A DNA stretch of 35,870 nt from Saprospiraceae bacterium (GTDB lineage Bacteria > Bacteroidota > Bacteroidia > Chitinophagales > Saprospiraceae), in the NCBI GenBank assembly GCA_027488855.1, contig JAIYAV010000239.1, forward strand, positions 1 to 35,870, written 5' to 3'. Of this stretch, positions 25,098 through 32,693 are shown one piece after another. Both the position numbers and the translations under genes were made by a program. Position 1 is the stretch's first letter, and the number at the start of each line of letters is the position of its first letter. The notes under the pieces were generated by a model that worked only from the letters and a program-made list of their open reading frames with translations, was not told the DNA's origin and did not search any database.

Positions 25098-25997
25098 TTA
25101 CAGCATGCGCTGCAAAGCACCCAATACTTCCCTCCACAAGGAATCCTTGAACTGGGTCCGAAACACTCCGTAATGGTCAATTTTGGGCGTATTCCAATCT
25201 TGAGGCCGCAATACCTGAAAGCTCAAACCATCCTCACTTTTTACATGACTCCAAAAAGCTGGTACTGAACGGGCATTGCTGATGGGGTCGTCCGTGGTCC
25301 AAAAAACGTGGATGGGAAAAGGCATTTGATCAAATGCGCCGATTGGAACACTTTTTCCATAAAATTTCGGGTCAAAAAAATAGTTGACCTTGCTGCACCA
25401 GGCCCGCCATTGCGTCACCACTTTGCGTGGCAAATCCTCCATGATTTTGAACCTCTTGGCAGCGACATAGCCCTTCAACAAAATACTCAGGGGTGCAAAC
25501 AAATAAAAAAAATAATAACTCTTGAGCCGATAGCCCCAGGGCATATAAGGCAAGTACCCCACCGAAGTGGCTACGGCCACCAAACCTTGTACCTTGTGTA
25601 CATTGGGCATAAACCCCACTTGTTGGCCCCCGACACTGTGCCCCAATATCAGTTTAGGTAAGTCAGGGTAACGGGTATCCAAAAAATCCAATACGGCAGG
25701 CATGTCTTTTTGCCCATAATCCAAAAAAGCATAGTCACACTGGCGCATGTCTGCTGGTTTTGACTCACAAGTTCCCCGATAATCATATACAATGGTGGCC
25801 AGGCCATGCTCAGCCAGGTAGTTAGCCAGCGGCAGGTAAAACTCTTTTTTAAATCCAGTGCCTCCACTGAGCATAATGGCTGCACGAGCTTGAGCGGGGG
25901 CGCAAAGCATTGCAGAAAGGGGAACCCCATCAGCACAGGTGATGGTGAGTTTTTCAGTTTGCGCCAAAGGGCTTCGGGTCGGGATGTTTGCGGACAT
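25098..25997 (-). CDS. alpha/beta hydrolase
   Basis: 299 residues. Nucleophile elbow GHSVGG with S121, an oxyanion region LSGGTGFKKEFY, and a C-terminal His (KIDHYGVFR). The acid may be in TTDDPIS. The group resembles predicted serine hydrolases annotated as 'alpha/beta hydrolase, UCP037442-type'. Substrate unknown; soluble, apart from one hydrophobic cap segment (YYFFYLFAPLSILL). It follows the TetR gene on the same strand, with 57 bp between, and shares a putative operator with it. So it is probably the target of that regulator. Confidence 0.88.
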   Translation of the reverse strand: MSANIPTRSPLAQTEKLTITCADGVPLSAMLCAPAQARAAIMLSGGTGFKKEFYLPLANYLAEHGLATIVYDYRGTCESKPADMRQCDYAFLDYGQKDMPAVLDFLDTRYPDLPKLILGHSVGGQQVGFMPNVHKVQGLVAVATSVGYLPYMPWGYRLKSYYFFYLFAPLSILLKGYVAAKRFKIMEDLPRKVVTQWRAWCSKVNYFFDPKFYGKSVPIGAFDQMPFPIHVFWTTDDPISNARSVPAFWSHVKSEDGLSFQVLRPQDWNTPKIDHYGVFRTQFKDSLWREVLGALQRML

Positions 25998-26016
25998 GGT
26001 TATGGATGTTTTTTAT

Positions 26017-26038
26017 TTTATTGATCGTTCGTTAAAAA
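26017..26038 (-). promoter_or_regulatory. putative TetR operator before the hydrolase
   Basis: On the plus strand this 22-mer starts with TTTATTGA and ends with TCGTTAAAAA. It matches the site at 26634-26655 at 19 of 22 positions. It lies 20-41 nt upstream of the hydrolase start. The inner part, ATCGTTCGTT / AACGAACGAT, has the AACGA-type half-sites often bound by TetR proteins. Confidence 0.6.
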
Positions 26039-26054
26039 TATGAGGCAAAAAAAA

Positions 26055-26612
26055 TCAACGACTGGCGATGCGCTCCAAAGCTTGCTTCAAATAGTTTTCA
26101 TCGGCAAATAAACGGGTGAGTAGCAAGGCACCTTCAAACTCTTGTAAGGCCTGCACCGCCATTCTAGCAGCTTCACCGGCTGGATATTTTTCGCCATAAA
26201 TCTGGGTCAGGTACTCGATAAAAGTGCTGAAAAATTGGCGCACGATGGGTAAAAAAGCATAGTCTTTACCTACGGATTCCAGCGCAGTATTGGCCATCAA
26301 GCATCCATTGGAATAGCCATTAAAGTCATAAAAGCGGGCCATCTTGCTGGCCAATTTTTGCAGTTTACCGGATGTATCCAGCTCTGGGTTTTCGACAATG
26401 CGTTGGAGTATTTGGGTGAATTTCTCCAACATATAGCTTAGGATTTCCATCATGAGGTCTTCCTTGCCTTTGAAATAGTAGTAAAAATGGGATTTGGCAA
26501 TGCCCAAAGTGATGGCTAGATCCCCAATACTGGTATCATGGTAGCCTTTCTGCCAAATCAAAAGCAAGGACTTTTGCAGAATTTCCTCCTTACTGGTTTT
26601 AATTGTGGGCAT
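26055..26612 (-). CDS. TetR/AcrR-family transcriptional regulator
   Basis: 185 residues. N-terminal helix-turn-helix (residues 8-54): ILQKSLLLIWQKGYHDTSI, then DLAITLGIAKSHFYYYFKGKEDL with the canonical FYYYFKGKEDL recognition helix. The C-terminal ligand-binding domain is helical (55-185) with no recognised ligand. It precedes the alpha/beta hydrolase on the same strand, and a 22-bp motif occurs at about the same distance before both genes. This suggests self-repression and control of the hydrolase. It diverges from the DUF4197 gene. Confidence 0.93.
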   Translation of the reverse strand: MPTIKTSKEEILQKSLLLIWQKGYHDTSIGDLAITLGIAKSHFYYYFKGKEDLMMEILSYMLEKFTQILQRIVENPELDTSGKLQKLASKMARFYDFNGYSNGCLMANTALESVGKDYAFLPIVRQFFSTFIEYLTQIYGEKYPAGEAARMAVQALQEFEGALLLTRLFADENYLKQALERIASR

Positions 26613-26633
26613 GCGTTGAATTTATGGGCTCAA

Positions 26634-26655
26634 TTTATTGAACAATCGTTAAAAA
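26634..26655 (-). promoter_or_regulatory. putative TetR operator before its own gene
   Basis: TTTATTGA ... TCGTTAAAAA with inner bases ACAA, 22-43 nt upstream of the TetR start. Near-identical to the copy before the hydrolase (three mismatches, all in the centre). Confidence 0.6.
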
Positions 26656-26778
26656 AGCGAGTTTTTGCGCCAATTTTTGACAAAATAGAGATTAAAGAAA
26701 CGTTAAACCCACTTTTGGTTTGCTACTTTGGAGTACGGCTACCGTCAAAATAGCGTTCTTGTAACAAAAAAAATTACC

Positions 26779-27519
26779 ATGCGCGGACGTTACCTAGTAC
26801 TGCTGCCCCTTCTAACCTGGGGTATCTTACACAATTCAGTAGAAGCCCAATTGGGCGGTTTGGTCAACAAAGCCAAAAACGCCGTACTCGGCAAAGGTGG
26901 TGACCTGAGTGCAGACGAGGCTGGCTCTGGTCTTAAAGAGGCTTTAAACGTTGGCATTGATCAGGCGGTAAGTTTCCTTTCTGCCAAAGACGGCTATTAT
27001 ACCAGCCCTTACAAAATTTTGATGCCCGAAGAAGCCAAAACCATGGCGGCCAAGTTGAAAATCATTCCTGGCTTTGCCAAGTTTGAGGAGGATTTATTGG
27101 AAAAAATGAACCGGGCAGCAGAAGATGCGGCCTCACAAGCCAAACCCATCTTCGTCAATGCCATCAAACAAATGACCTTTAAGGATGCGATGAACATCCT
27201 GATGGGTGAAAAAAATGCAGCTACCCAGTACCTGCAAACCACCACGACTACCCCTCTGACAGCGGCCTTTTTGCCCGTGATTCAAACGTCACTGGACAAA
27301 TTTAAAGCCCGCGAATATTGGGCTAGCGCAGTGACTGCCTACAACAAAATTCCATTGGTGAAAAAGATGAACCCGGAACTGGACAAATACGTGACTGACA
27401 AGGCACTCTTAGGCATGTTCCAACTGGTGGCCAAAAAGGAATTGGAAATTCGTGAAAATGTAGATTCCCGGAGCAGCGACTTGTTGAAGAAGGTGTTTGC
27501 GAAGCAAGACAAGAAATAG
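26779..27519 (+). CDS. DUF4197 exported protein
   Basis: 246 residues, signal peptide MRGRYLVLLPLLTWGILHNSVEA-Q. The mature protein is helical and matches DUF4197 features: LKEALNVGIDQAVSFLS, YYTSPYKILMPEEAKTMAAKL, and the LxxKMNRAAEDAASQAKPIF / AIKQMTFKDAMNIL stretch. Function unknown; periplasmic by signal peptide. The frame is open 17 codons further upstream, but ATG 26779 opens a proper signal peptide. It converges with the second alpha/beta hydrolase through the palindrome at 27525. Confidence 0.9.
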   Translation: MRGRYLVLLPLLTWGILHNSVEAQLGGLVNKAKNAVLGKGGDLSADEAGSGLKEALNVGIDQAVSFLSAKDGYYTSPYKILMPEEAKTMAAKLKIIPGFAKFEEDLLEKMNRAAEDAASQAKPIFVNAIKQMTFKDAMNILMGEKNAATQYLQTTTTTPLTAAFLPVIQTSLDKFKAREYWASAVTAYNKIPLVKKMNPELDKYVTDKALLGMFQLVAKKELEIRENVDSRSSDLLKKVFAKQDKK

Positions 27520-27524
27520 GACGA

Positions 27525-27605
27525 GTGACGAATGATTCGAATGACGAATGACGAAATTTCCGGGCAGCCCTTTATTCGTCATTCGTCATTCGAATCATTC
27601 GTCAT
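27525..27605. repeat. inverted repeat built on the word TGACGAA
   Basis: Arms of 31 nt (27525-27555 and 27575-27605) are complementary at 30 of 31 positions, with a 19-nt loop. Each arm contains TGACGAA (or its complement) three times, two of them directly in tandem, around a TTCGAA centre. It occupies nearly the whole 88-bp gap between two convergent stop codons and could act as a bidirectional terminator although it lacks a T run. Confidence 0.85.
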
Positions 27606-27607
27606 TC

Positions 27608-28663
27608 CTATTGCTTTTTCATCCATTGTTCAATAGCCGAGAAGGCTTTTTCCCGAACAGGCAAAGGCGATAGAAAGATATCGTGAAGCCCACCGGGAAT
27701 GGGTTTGCTGCTTACATTTTTGCCTAGTTTCGTGGCCTTGGTTCGGATAGTGGGGGCATCGAGTACTACATCTGAGCGCATCGCTTCGGGACCAAGCTCG
27801 CCACCCGAATAACTTTGCTGGGAAGTAAGCATGAGCACAGGACATTCGATGTTCAAGCCCTGATCAACTTTGCGGTGGCCATTGATAATGGCATTGGCCC
27901 AGGATTGGTAAAAGGGAAAACCAGTACGTGGCCGCCAGGCAAAATTGAAATCCCATTCCCCCTTTTCGCTCGTATGGATGGTTTGGGTGTAAAGGGGACT
28001 ACCTTCGCGGGGCAAAACGGCATTGTAATTAAAACGCCCTAGAAAGCCATAAAAACGCAGTACGTTCATGCTCAGACCGTCAGCCTTAAAGCCTAAAAAA
28101 GGGCTATTCAGGACCAGTCCATCAATGGCTTTGCGCTGATTTCCCTGGGATGCGTACAGTGCACCAGTAAGCCCGCCCGTAGAATGTCCAAAAAGCAACA
28201 AATGCTGGTGGCCATCTCGTTGGGTGACGCGTTGAATAGCACTGTCCAGTTCGGGGAAATATTCTTGCAAATCCCGGCAATAATTGGGTTTTTGGTGCGG
28301 AAGTAGAGAGCGGCCATATTTGCGCAATTCCAGGGCGTAAAAATCATAACCTTGCTCGTTGAACCATTCTGCCACATGATCGTGGAAAAAATAATCGGCC
28401 CAACCATGGAGGTAAATGACTGCACTATCGCTGGGGCTGGGAGCGGGTTTCGCCAATAGGGTTGCAACTACCTTTCCTTCATAGTCATCAGGAAGTGTAA
28501 TGGTTTCAATCCGATAGCTTTGATTGATTTGTTGATCCAGGCTGGACAGTTGAACCGGTTTTTGGTACAAAAAAGTTTGTTGCTTTGGCAGTCCGGAATA
28601 ATAAATGAGACCGATCAAACTCACTGGAACCAGGAACCAAAGTAGTCGACGTTTTTTCATCAT
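27608..28663 (-). CDS. alpha/beta hydrolase, membrane-anchored (serine aminopeptidase S33-like)
   Basis: 351 residues. One N-terminal transmembrane helix (LLWFLVPVSLIGLIYYSG) serves as anchor or uncleaved signal. Oxyanion HGW at 86-88, nucleophile GHSTGG with S161, C-terminal His in GGLHDIFLS. It resembles the lysophospholipase/monoglyceride lipase group. Substrate unknown. Two ATG codons in tandem (28663 and 28660) are both possible starts. Single gene, converging with DUF4197. Confidence 0.88.
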   Translation of the reverse strand: MMKKRRLLWFLVPVSLIGLIYYSGLPKQQTFLYQKPVQLSSLDQQINQSYRIETITLPDDYEGKVVATLLAKPAPSPSDSAVIYLHGWADYFFHDHVAEWFNEQGYDFYALELRKYGRSLLPHQKPNYCRDLQEYFPELDSAIQRVTQRDGHQHLLLFGHSTGGLTGALYASQGNQRKAIDGLVLNSPFLGFKADGLSMNVLRFYGFLGRFNYNAVLPREGSPLYTQTIHTSEKGEWDFNFAWRPRTGFPFYQSWANAIINGHRKVDQGLNIECPVLMLTSQQSYSGGELGPEAMRSDVVLDAPTIRTKATKLGKNVSSKPIPGGLHDIFLSPLPVREKAFSAIEQWMKKQ

Positions 28664-29002
28664 GAGTCATTAAAATATACACTATACAAAGCAGGGCGTC
28701 TGCATAGACGCCCTGAATAACCCCAAAAAACCAAATGAAAACAATCTACATATGAATACTCTTTTTCAAGAGAAAAGAAATCTACATCCAATATTGCAAA
28801 AAAACGCAGCTATTCGCTTATTTTTCAGCTTTTAACAACATTTTAACTTAAAAAAAAGCAAAGTAAAAAATGTTTACTACTTGTGTTTTACAGAACGTTA
28901 AAACCTTTAGAAAAATATATGGAGTCCGAAGCATTTTTTTTCGAGCCACTTTTTTGCTCTTTTCTCAAGTTAATGTTTTAATTTTGATCACAAACCAACA
29001 AC
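28664..29002. other. 339-bp divergent intergenic region
   Basis: AT-rich spacer between the divergent hydrolase and radA. It holds the small GC-rich palindrome at 28692-28715. TAATTTTG at 28979-28986, with a TTTG 22 nt further upstream, may be the radA promoter. No reading frame of note. Confidence 0.6.
28692..28715. repeat. small REP-like palindrome
   Basis: CAGGGCGTCT-GCAT-AGACGCCCTG: a perfect 10-bp GC-rich stem with a 4-nt loop in an AT-rich spacer and no T run, so it is not an ordinary terminator. It may sit in the 5' leader of the hydrolase transcript. Confidence 0.65.
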
Positions 29003-30382
29003 GTGGCTAAAGTAAAAAAAATATTCGCCTGTTCAGAATGTGGAGCCACTGCCCCCAAGTGGGTCGGTAAATGTCCCGCTTGCGGCGAATGGAATACCTA
29101 CCAGGAAGAAATCATCTTTAAAGAAACCCCGCAGGAAACCGCAAAGAATGCCTGGAAGCCCAAAGCAGGCCCCTTGGATGGCCCTAAGCCCATTGCTCTG
29201 CCTGAAATCAGTGCCAGCAACGTAATGCGCCTAGTGACGCCCGACAATGAGTGGAATCGAGTTTTGGGCGGCGGGATTGTGCCTGGGTCTTTGATCTTGA
29301 TCGGTGGCCAACCCGGTATTGGCAAGTCCACCCTCTTGTTGCAGGTGACTTTGCAGTTAAAAAACAAGGTCTTGTACGTTTCTGGGGAAGAAAGTGAAGA
29401 ACAAATCAAGATGCGTGCCGATCGACTTCCACACTCGCAGGATCATTGCTACATCCTGACCGAAACCAATGTGAGCAAAATCATCGCTTTTGCCAGCGAA
29501 TTGGAACCCGACTTGGTCATCATTGATTCCATTCAAACCTTACAATCGCCGTACATAGAATCTACCCCAGGGAGCATCTCGCAAGTGCGCGAATGTGCGG
29601 GAGATTTGCAACGTTTTGCCAAAACCAGTCACGTTCCCGTAGTCATCATTGGACACATTACCAAAGACGGATCCATTGCCGGGCCTAAACTTCTTGAACA
29701 CATTGTGGATGCGGTACTGCAATTTGAAGGCGACCAGCACTACACTTACCGCATTCTCCGGACCATCAAAAACCGCTTTGGTTCTACCGACGAGATGGGC
29801 ATTTATGAAATGCAAGCCAATGGCCTGCGCGAAGTATCGAACCCTTCAGAGTTGTTGCTTTCCCAAAAAGAAGAGGATTTAAGTGGCAGTGCAGTGGCTG
29901 CAACGATGGAAGGGATGCGCCCCATGTTGATTGAAACCCAGGCACTGGTGAGCAAAGCGGTGTATGGTACTCCCCAACGCTCGGCTACGGGTTTTGACCT
30001 GCGGCGTTTGAGTATGCTCCTGGCCGTATTGGAAAAAAGAGGGGGTATGCCCTTTGGGATGAATGACGTATTCCTCAACATTGCTGGTGGAATTCGGGTA
30101 GATGACCCAGCGATTGACCTCGCCATAGTGAGTGCGCTGATTTCTTCTCTGGAAGATGTGGCGGTACCCAGCAACATTTGTTTTGCTGCCGAAGTGGGGC
30201 TATCTGGTGAAATCCGCGCCGTCAACCGCATCGAGCAGCGCATTCAGGAGGCCGAGCGCTTAGGATTTAATGAAATTTATTTTTCCAAATACAATTTGAA
30301 GGGCCTGGATCAGAAACGTTTCGGCATAAAATTGCGCCCAATTAGCAAGGTAGAGGAACTGTATCAAGCTTTGTTTGTTTAG
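29003..30382 (+). CDS. radA: DNA repair protein RadA
   Basis: 459 residues, GTG start (MAKVKKIFACSECG). Zinc finger C10-x2-C13 ... C24-x2-C27; RecA-like ATPase with Walker A GGQPGIGKST (101-110); RadA motif KNRFG at 256-260; C-terminal Lon-protease-like domain (NIAGGIRVDDPAIDLA, SGEIRAVNRIEQRI). It promotes branch migration of recombination intermediates. All diagnostic residues are present and length is typical. No ATG start fits, as residue 1 must be just before AKVKK. Confidence 0.96.
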   Translation: MAKVKKIFACSECGATAPKWVGKCPACGEWNTYQEEIIFKETPQETAKNAWKPKAGPLDGPKPIALPEISASNVMRLVTPDNEWNRVLGGGIVPGSLILIGGQPGIGKSTLLLQVTLQLKNKVLYVSGEESEEQIKMRADRLPHSQDHCYILTETNVSKIIAFASELEPDLVIIDSIQTLQSPYIESTPGSISQVRECAGDLQRFAKTSHVPVVIIGHITKDGSIAGPKLLEHIVDAVLQFEGDQHYTYRILRTIKNRFGSTDEMGIYEMQANGLREVSNPSELLLSQKEEDLSGSAVAATMEGMRPMLIETQALVSKAVYGTPQRSATGFDLRRLSMLLAVLEKRGGMPFGMNDVFLNIAGGIRVDDPAIDLAIVSALISSLEDVAVPSNICFAAEVGLSGEIRAVNRIEQRIQEAERLGFNEIYFSKYNLKGLDQKRFGIKLRPISKVEELYQALFV

Positions 30383-30389
30383 TTTAGAG

Positions 30390-30453
30390 GTTGAGGAGTT
30401 GAGAAGTTTAGAGACTTCCGATGCTCAACTCCTCAACTTCTCAACTCCTCAAC
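30390..30453. repeat. inverted repeat built on the word GTTGAGGA
   Basis: The left arm (30390-30413) has GTTGAGGA, GTTGAGAA, GTTTAGAG in exact 8-nt register. The right arm (30429-30453) is complementary with one or two mismatches and continues the 8-nt period. It fills the gap between the radA stop (30382) and the next start (30458). Confidence 0.85.
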
Positions 30454-30457
30454 TAAC

Positions 30458-30850
30458 ATGAAACCAGTAGTTCTCTTCGACGGGGTATGTAATCTTTGCA
30501 ACGGGTTTGTACAAACCCTCATCAAGATTGACCCAACAGGTAAATTCCAGTTCGCGGCGCTGCAGTCTGAATTTGGGCAAGAGGTAATGGCTAAGGCTCA
30601 ATTGCCGGGCAATGCAATCAGTACGGTGATTCTTTACGACAACGGGAAAATTTTTACCCATTCAGATGTTCCGCTGGAGATTTGCCGACAATTGGGTGGC
30701 GTCTGGAGTTTATTCCTGGTATTTAAACTGATTCCACGTTTCTTGCGCAACCGTCTTTACAACTGGGTAGCCCGCAATCGGTACCGCTGGTTCGGACAAA
30801 AAGAAAGCTGTATGATTCCAACTCCCGAATTACGGCAACGGTTTTTATAA
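30458..30850 (+). CDS. DCC-family (DUF393) thiol-disulfide oxidoreductase-like protein
   Basis: 130 residues. The DCC signature DGVCNLCN (8-15, with C11 and C14) lies at the N-terminus and the second conserved block (ARNRYRWFGQKESC) near the end. The fold is thioredoxin-like, and C11-x2-C14 is a plausible redox pair. Cytoplasmic or membrane-associated (VWSLFLVFKLIPRFL). Physiological substrate unknown. It follows radA with a hairpin between, so it may be read through from radA or have its own promoter. Confidence 0.92.
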   Translation: MKPVVLFDGVCNLCNGFVQTLIKIDPTGKFQFAALQSEFGQEVMAKAQLPGNAISTVILYDNGKIFTHSDVPLEICRQLGGVWSLFLVFKLIPRFLRNRLYNWVARNRYRWFGQKESCMIPTPELRQRFL

Positions 30851-30869
30851 ACTCTTCAATTTTTCTCCC

Positions 30870-30877
30870 TATTTTCG
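30870..30877 (+). promoter_or_regulatory. candidate -7 box of asnS (TATTTTCG)
   Basis: TATTTTCG followed by C, one base off TAnnTTTG, 21 nt before the asnS start in a pyrimidine-rich spacer. No clear -33 element. Confidence 0.35.
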
Positions 30878-30898
30878 CCCCCGTTTAAAAATAGACAA

Positions 30899-32332
30899 AT
30901 GAGAAGGACCGAAATTGCTAAAGTATTGGCTCAACCTGTACTCAATGAATCAGTTACTGTAATGGGTTGGGTGCGGGCTTTTCGTGGCAACCGCTTCATT
31001 GCCCTCAATGATGGCAGCACCCCGCATACTTTGCAAATTGTGTTGGATGCGGAAAAAATGGAGGAATCCATCCTCAAAAAAATCAAATTCCACGCCTGTT
31101 TGAGTATAACTGGCCAATTGGTGGCTTCCCAAGGAGCTGGTCAGGCGGTAGAAGTATTGGCGGAAAATGTAGAAATATTGGGTGAATGTAACCCTGAAGA
31201 TGGCTACATGATGCAGCCCAAGGCTCAAACCATGGAGTTTTTGCGCACCAATGCGCACTTCCGCATGCGGACGAGCACTTTCAGTTCAGTATTTCGTTTG
31301 CGCCATGCCGTAGCTTTTGCGGTCAATAAGTTTTACAACGACCGGGGCTTCTTTTACATGCATACCCCCATCATTACGGGGAGTGATGCTGAAGGGGCTG
31401 GCGAGATGTTTCACGTCACCACCCTGGACGTCAACAATCCACCCCGTACGGAAGAGGGCGGCGTAGATTTCGGCCAGGATTTTTTCGGAAAAGCGACCAA
31501 TCTTACCGTTTCTGGCCAGTTGCAAGGTGAAATTGCGGCTTTGGCATTGGGGAAAATTTACACTTTTGGGCCTACTTTCCGGGCTGAAAACTCCAATACT
31601 CCCCGTCACCTGGCGGAATTCTGGATGATTGAACCAGAAGTGGCCTTTAACGACATTTACGACAATATGGACTTGGCGGAGGAATTCACCAAGTACTTGA
31701 TTAATTATTGCCTCGAAAATCATCTGGCTGATCTCGAACTCTTAGACAAACGTTTGGCCGAAGAGCAAAATGCTTTGCCTAAAGACAAGCGCCGGGCCAT
31801 GGGTTTGATTGAGCAATTGCGTTTTGTGGTCGACAATGCATTTGAACGCATTACCTATACCGAGGCGGTGGAGATTTTGATGAAATCCAAACCGTACAAA
31901 GAGAAAAAATTTGAATTTCCGGTAGAGTGGGGGATTGACTTACAATCGGAGCACGAGCGCTACCTGGTGGAAAAGGAATTCAAAAAACCGGTCATCGTAC
32001 GCAACTACCCCAAGGAAATCAAGGCTTTTTACATGCGCCTAAACGACGACGACAAAACCGTTGCCGCAATGGACGTATTGTTCCCGGGTATTGGGGAAGT
32101 GATTGGTGGTTCACAACGTGAAGATCGCCATGATGTGTTGCTTGAACGGGTGAAAGCAGTAGGTATTCCAGAAGAAGAACTATGGTGGTACCTGCAATTG
32201 CGCCAATTTGGTGGTGCGCCACACGCAGGATTCGGTCTGGGATTCGAACGGATGGTGCAATTTATTACCGGGATGTCGAATATTCGGGATGTGATCCCAT
32301 TTCCACGGACGCCGGGGAACGCAGAGTTTTAG
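30899..32332 (+). CDS. asnS: asparaginyl-tRNA synthetase
   Basis: 477 residues, class IIb aaRS. The N-terminal OB fold (VTVMGWVRAFRGNRFIALND) binds the anticodon. Motif 2 is FRAENSNTPRHLAEFWMIEPE (split here: FRAENSNTPRHL, then AEFWMIEPE, near 225-245) and motif 3 GFGLGFERMVQF (444-455). The insertion and SNTPRH discriminate AsnRS from AspRS. It charges tRNA-Asn, the tRNA encoded at 7246 in this window. A weak hairpin terminator follows. Confidence 0.97.
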   Translation: MRRTEIAKVLAQPVLNESVTVMGWVRAFRGNRFIALNDGSTPHTLQIVLDAEKMEESILKKIKFHACLSITGQLVASQGAGQAVEVLAENVEILGECNPEDGYMMQPKAQTMEFLRTNAHFRMRTSTFSSVFRLRHAVAFAVNKFYNDRGFFYMHTPIITGSDAEGAGEMFHVTTLDVNNPPRTEEGGVDFGQDFFGKATNLTVSGQLQGEIAALALGKIYTFGPTFRAENSNTPRHLAEFWMIEPEVAFNDIYDNMDLAEEFTKYLINYCLENHLADLELLDKRLAEEQNALPKDKRRAMGLIEQLRFVVDNAFERITYTEAVEILMKSKPYKEKKFEFPVEWGIDLQSEHERYLVEKEFKKPVIVRNYPKEIKAFYMRLNDDDKTVAAMDVLFPGIGEVIGGSQREDRHDVLLERVKAVGIPEEELWWYLQLRQFGGAPHAGFGLGFERMVQFITGMSNIRDVIPFPRTPGNAEF

Positions 32333-32347
32333 CGAAAAGAGCAATTG

Positions 32348-32374
32348 GAAAGGGTGGCCGAAAGGTCACCTTTT
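32348..32374 (+). terminator. weak terminator after asnS
   Basis: AAAGGGTGGCC pairs imperfectly with GGTCACCTTTT across a short GAAA loop, ending in TTTT. Confidence 0.5.
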
Positions 32375-32502
32375 GACATACCCTATTTATAGTATTTTTT
32401 AAAAATCCATATAATTTTTCCCCTACTTTGAAATATTGTCCCTATACTTGTACCATTGTGACTTTGTTATGACAATTCAACGCTATTCGTTGAGTTCAGG
32501 GC

Positions 32503-32531
32503 AAAAAAAAAGCCGTACTCTGATGCACGGC
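32503..32531 (-). terminator. intrinsic terminator, minus strand
   Basis: On the minus strand a GCCGT/ACGGC stem (32512-32516 with 32527-32531) is followed by nine T. It lies about 160 bp after the T9SS cargo gene and would end that transcript. The 32333-32693 spacer otherwise shows no gene. Confidence 0.7.
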
Positions 32532-32639
32532 CTCACGCTAATAACAAATCATAATCTCATGAAAAAATAAGACGACCTAAAAATCTTTATTAGAACGAGC
32601 TAATGTCAAGTTTTGTTGCCTAAAACAGCTTGATTATGG

Positions 32640-32672
32640 AAGGTTCCCCGCATTTTTTTCGCGAGGAACCTT
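32640..32672. terminator. hairpin next to the T9SS cargo stop
   Basis: AAGGTTCC (32640-32647) pairs with GGAACCTT (32665-32672), with an inner GC/GC pair around a T7 loop. TTTT follows on the plus strand; no T run on the minus strand. Possibly a first, leaky stop for the cargo gene. Confidence 0.5.
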
Positions 32673-32693
32673 TTAAAGTTTATGGGACTATGA

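Noticed and set aside
32559-32570. ATG AAA AAA TAA as a coding mini-gene
   Set aside because: Three residues cannot be supported as a gene; mentioned only as a possible deletion scar.
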